Positions 5,884 through 7,339 of a stretch of DNA of 7,339 nucleotides are shown here, one piece after another. Source of the DNA: Bacillota bacterium. GTDB lineage: Bacteria > Bacillota > Clostridia > Clostridiales > Clostridiaceae. The position numbers and the translations under genes are program-made. Numbering within the stretch: the first letter of the stretch is position 1; every line of letters begins with the position of its first letter. The stretch covers positions 1 to 7,339 of the forward strand of contig JAEXSY010000322.1 in NCBI GenBank assembly GCA_023440105.1. Reading direction: 5' to 3'. Under the pieces are notes generated by a model that worked only from the letters and a program-made list of their open reading frames with translations, was not told the origin of the DNA and searched no databases.

Positions 5884-6706
5884 TCTTATATCTTTCGTCT
5901 CCTGCTTCAAAGTTACCAATTCCATCTGTTTCTATATCGGACTTTAAAGAATACTCCAGTGCTCTAAAAATAGGCATTTCTATGTCAAGTTCATCTCTAA
6001 GAATCCTCTCAAGCTGGCTTCCTTTTACTGGAGTTGTATAGTTGTTTTCGACCATAAATCTTTCTGAATAATAAAACAGTGCCTTACAAATAGCAAAATA
6101 CAGATTCTTCGCCAACGAAATTTCATCGGCCAATACTCTCATGCATTCTTTAAAACCATATTTCTCAGCTACCTCAACGGATATTTTATTTATGATGGCA
6201 AGTTCACCATTATTCACAATAATAAACCCTGCTACATGTGACTTCCCGCTTTCAGTATTTATTGCAGTAATCTTTGTAATCTGATAATTATCAAAATCAA
6301 TATTTAACTCCGGAGCTTCTTCTAAATCACCCAGAGTATTAATATTGTGTAGTTTTTTATTACTTGATGTTTTATTATTACTTGATGTTTTATTATTACT
6401 AGCTAATCCTTTACTACATAATGACTCTTTATTACTAGATAATCCTTTATTACTAAATGATTCTGCAAAGGTATTAAAATCCTTAAAATTATCCTCTTTA
6501 TCTTCCTGCAACATCTTCAGTTCAAACTTTTCTATCTCTGAAGCTGGTAAGAACTCAAAAACCAGTCCTTCTCCTTCAATTTTTACAATAATATTCTTGG
6601 GGGCAGTGAAATGAAGCATGTCCATCTGTTCCGATGAAAGCTCTTCTACCTCCATATCATTAAATAAGCCTACCATTTTCTCAACTGTAAATTTAAAAAT
6701 CTTCAT
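5879..6706 (-). CDS. Hypothetical phage protein, 275 residues, family not recognised
   Basis: The ATG at 6706 is chosen because GGAGG lies 8 nt upstream. The frame extends to 6805, but that extension is AT-rich spacer-like sequence starting MDFIRGSVQ with no strong ribosome site. I do not recognise the family. Three parts are visible. An N-terminal block (1-75) starts MKIFKFTVEKM and ends in an acidic stretch. A low-complexity Ser/Asn/Lys linker follows (85-120), built from six-residue units such as NNKTSS. A C-terminal block (~125-275) has a beta-rich start (YQITKITAIN, SHVAGFIIVNNGELAII) and a helical end (ECMRVLADEISLAKNLYFAICKALFYYSERF). There is no signal peptide or clear membrane segment, so it is probably cytoplasmic. 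It lies between the DNA polymerase and nuclease genes, a place where many phages keep replication accessory genes. A replication role is guilt by association only. Confidence 0.75.
   Translation of the reverse strand: MKIFKFTVEKMVGLFNDMEVEELSSEQMDMLHFTAPKNIIVKIEGEGLVFEFLPASEIEKFELKMLQEDKEDNFKDFNTFAESFSNKGLSSNKESLCSKGLASNNKTSSNNKTSSNKKLHNINTLGDLEEAPELNIDFDNYQITKITAINTESGKSHVAGFIIVNNGELAIINKISVEVAEKYGFKECMRVLADEISLAKNLYFAICKALFYYSERFMVENNYTTPVKGSQLERILRDELDIEMPIFRALEYSLKSDIETDGIGNFEAGDERYKN
6347..6454 (-). repeat. 18-bp minisatellite coding a six-residue linker repeat
   Basis: Six 18-bp units encode residues 85-120 of the 275-residue protein (SNKGLS, SNKESL, CSKGLA, SNNKTS, SNNKTS, SNKKLH). 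Two units are identical at DNA level, TTATTACTTGATGTTTTA on the plus strand at 6357-6374 and 6375-6392, indicating recent duplication. Others have diverged. Confidence 0.85.
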
Positions 6707-6808
6707 TATCAAAACCTCCAAAACTAATATTGTTATACTATTATTTTTTATTCTTATATTTTTACTGATACTTTTTACTTGCACACTACCTCTAATAAAA
6801 TCCAAAAT

Positions 6809-7339
6809 TCAGGATTTCATATAAAAAACACACTCATAGCCATCAGCATTTAAAGGTAGTCCATCTGCCCATGGAGGGTTTTCAGACATTAACCTGCACA
6901 TTTCTTCTACAGAACCTAATCCTTCAGGAACTTCTGCAATAACCTCATCATGGACACTTCCCACAATCTCATATCCTGCTTTTTCAAGCCTCAGCATAGC
7001 TTCTGCCAGTAAATCTCTGGCTACGGCCTGTGTGATGTTTTCAACTAATCTGCCATAATAGGTTTCCTGTCTTTCCCACTTATTAGTAGAACCTACGCAT
7101 TCAAAGGTGATTCCTATTCTTCCAAACCTGTTAGGCTGCAGTTTGGGTTTCAAATAGACCAGCTTTCTTCCTGAAGGAAGAACAATGAAGAGTGCTCCTG
7201 AATTATACTCAAATCGTATTCTACCAACTTCATTAGTTACTCCGGTTTTTATAGTATCCTTCGCTGCTTTTTCAACCTCATACCAGAACTTAACAATCTT
7301 TGGATTAGCCTCTCTCCAGTTATCAATAAGTCCCTGAAG
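6809..7339 (-). CDS. Phage family A DNA polymerase, C-terminal part, 5' end cut by window
   Basis: 176 codons are open from the right edge to the TGA at 6809. The fragment begins LQGLIDNWREANPKIVKFW, matching the fingers/palm region downstream of motif B in phage Pol I-like enzymes. It continues through YYGRLVENITQAVARDLLAEAM and reaches motif C, VGSVHDEVIAEVP, where H and the DE pair (fragment residues 130-132) include the palm carboxylate that binds catalytic metal. The end, WADGLPLNADGYECVFYMKS, is typical of the phage subgroup. It should be the replicative polymerase of the element. The N-terminal exonuclease-like part and motifs A and B lie outside. An internal TTG at 7153 begins a shorter open frame but is not a start, since the polymerase fold continues upstream. 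A 102-base AT-rich spacer separates it from the next gene. Confidence 0.95.
   Translation of the reverse strand, partial: LQGLIDNWREANPKIVKFWYEVEKAAKDTIKTGVTNEVGRIRFEYNSGALFIVLPSGRKLVYLKPKLQPNRFGRIGITFECVGSTNKWERQETYYGRLVENITQAVARDLLAEAMLRLEKAGYEIVGSVHDEVIAEVPEGLGSVEEMCRLMSENPPWADGLPLNADGYECVFYMKS

Noticed and set aside
6707..6805. Longer start for the 275-residue protein (33 extra residues)
   Set aside because: The extension is AT-rich spacer-like sequence without a strong ribosome site, while the ATG at 6706 follows a clean GGAGG at 8 nt. An intermediate GTG near 6782 with AGAGG upstream is less likely.

Overview
The window looks like part of the DNA-replication module of a phage, prophage or phage-derived integrative element from a low-GC Firmicute, probably a Clostridia/Lachnospiraceae-type host. 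Supporting signs are the strong AT bias, AGGAGG-type ribosome binding sites, and a gene set (family A DNA polymerase, VRR-NUC nuclease, SNF2 helicase, sigma-like regulator, primase-helicase) typical of Firmicute temperate phages. The host assignment is inference. No integrase, structural gene, tRNA, IS element or CRISPR array is visible. Every supported gene lies on the minus strand, so transcription runs from high to low coordinates.

In order of transcription: (1) 7339-6809 is the C-terminal part of a phage family A DNA polymerase, cut by the window edge. (2) 6706-5879 encodes an unrecognised 275-residue protein with a six-residue repeat linker. (3) 5744-4974 encodes a VRR-NUC nuclease with a repeat-rich N-terminal extension. 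(4) 4981-3596 encodes a SNF2-type helicase overlapping the nuclease gene by 8 bases. (5) 3492-2950 encodes a probable sigma/ArpU-like DNA-binding regulator. (6) A 420-base control region (2949-2530) follows. (7) 2529-1888 encodes a MazF/PemK-type ribonuclease with a long N-terminal extension. (8) 1873-1 is the first 624 residues of a primase-polymerase/D5-type primase-helicase, cut just before the expected Walker A motif.

The polymerase, nuclease, SNF2 helicase and primase-helicase would plausibly replicate and process the element's DNA. The 420-base region appears to divide the cluster into two transcription units. It holds helically spaced ACCCACA repeats, a near-consensus promoter, two tandem intrinsic terminators only 60 to 170 bases downstream of that promoter, and two separate 13-bp tandem arrays. 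This is the most interesting part of the window. It may make a short RNA of about 60 nt, or it may be an attenuated leader gating expression of mazF and primase.

A second theme is the density of short tandem repeats. Periods are 13, 17 and 8 bp in spacers but 15, 18 and 21 bp (multiples of three) inside genes, where they encode Ser/Asn/Lys/Asp-rich linkers.
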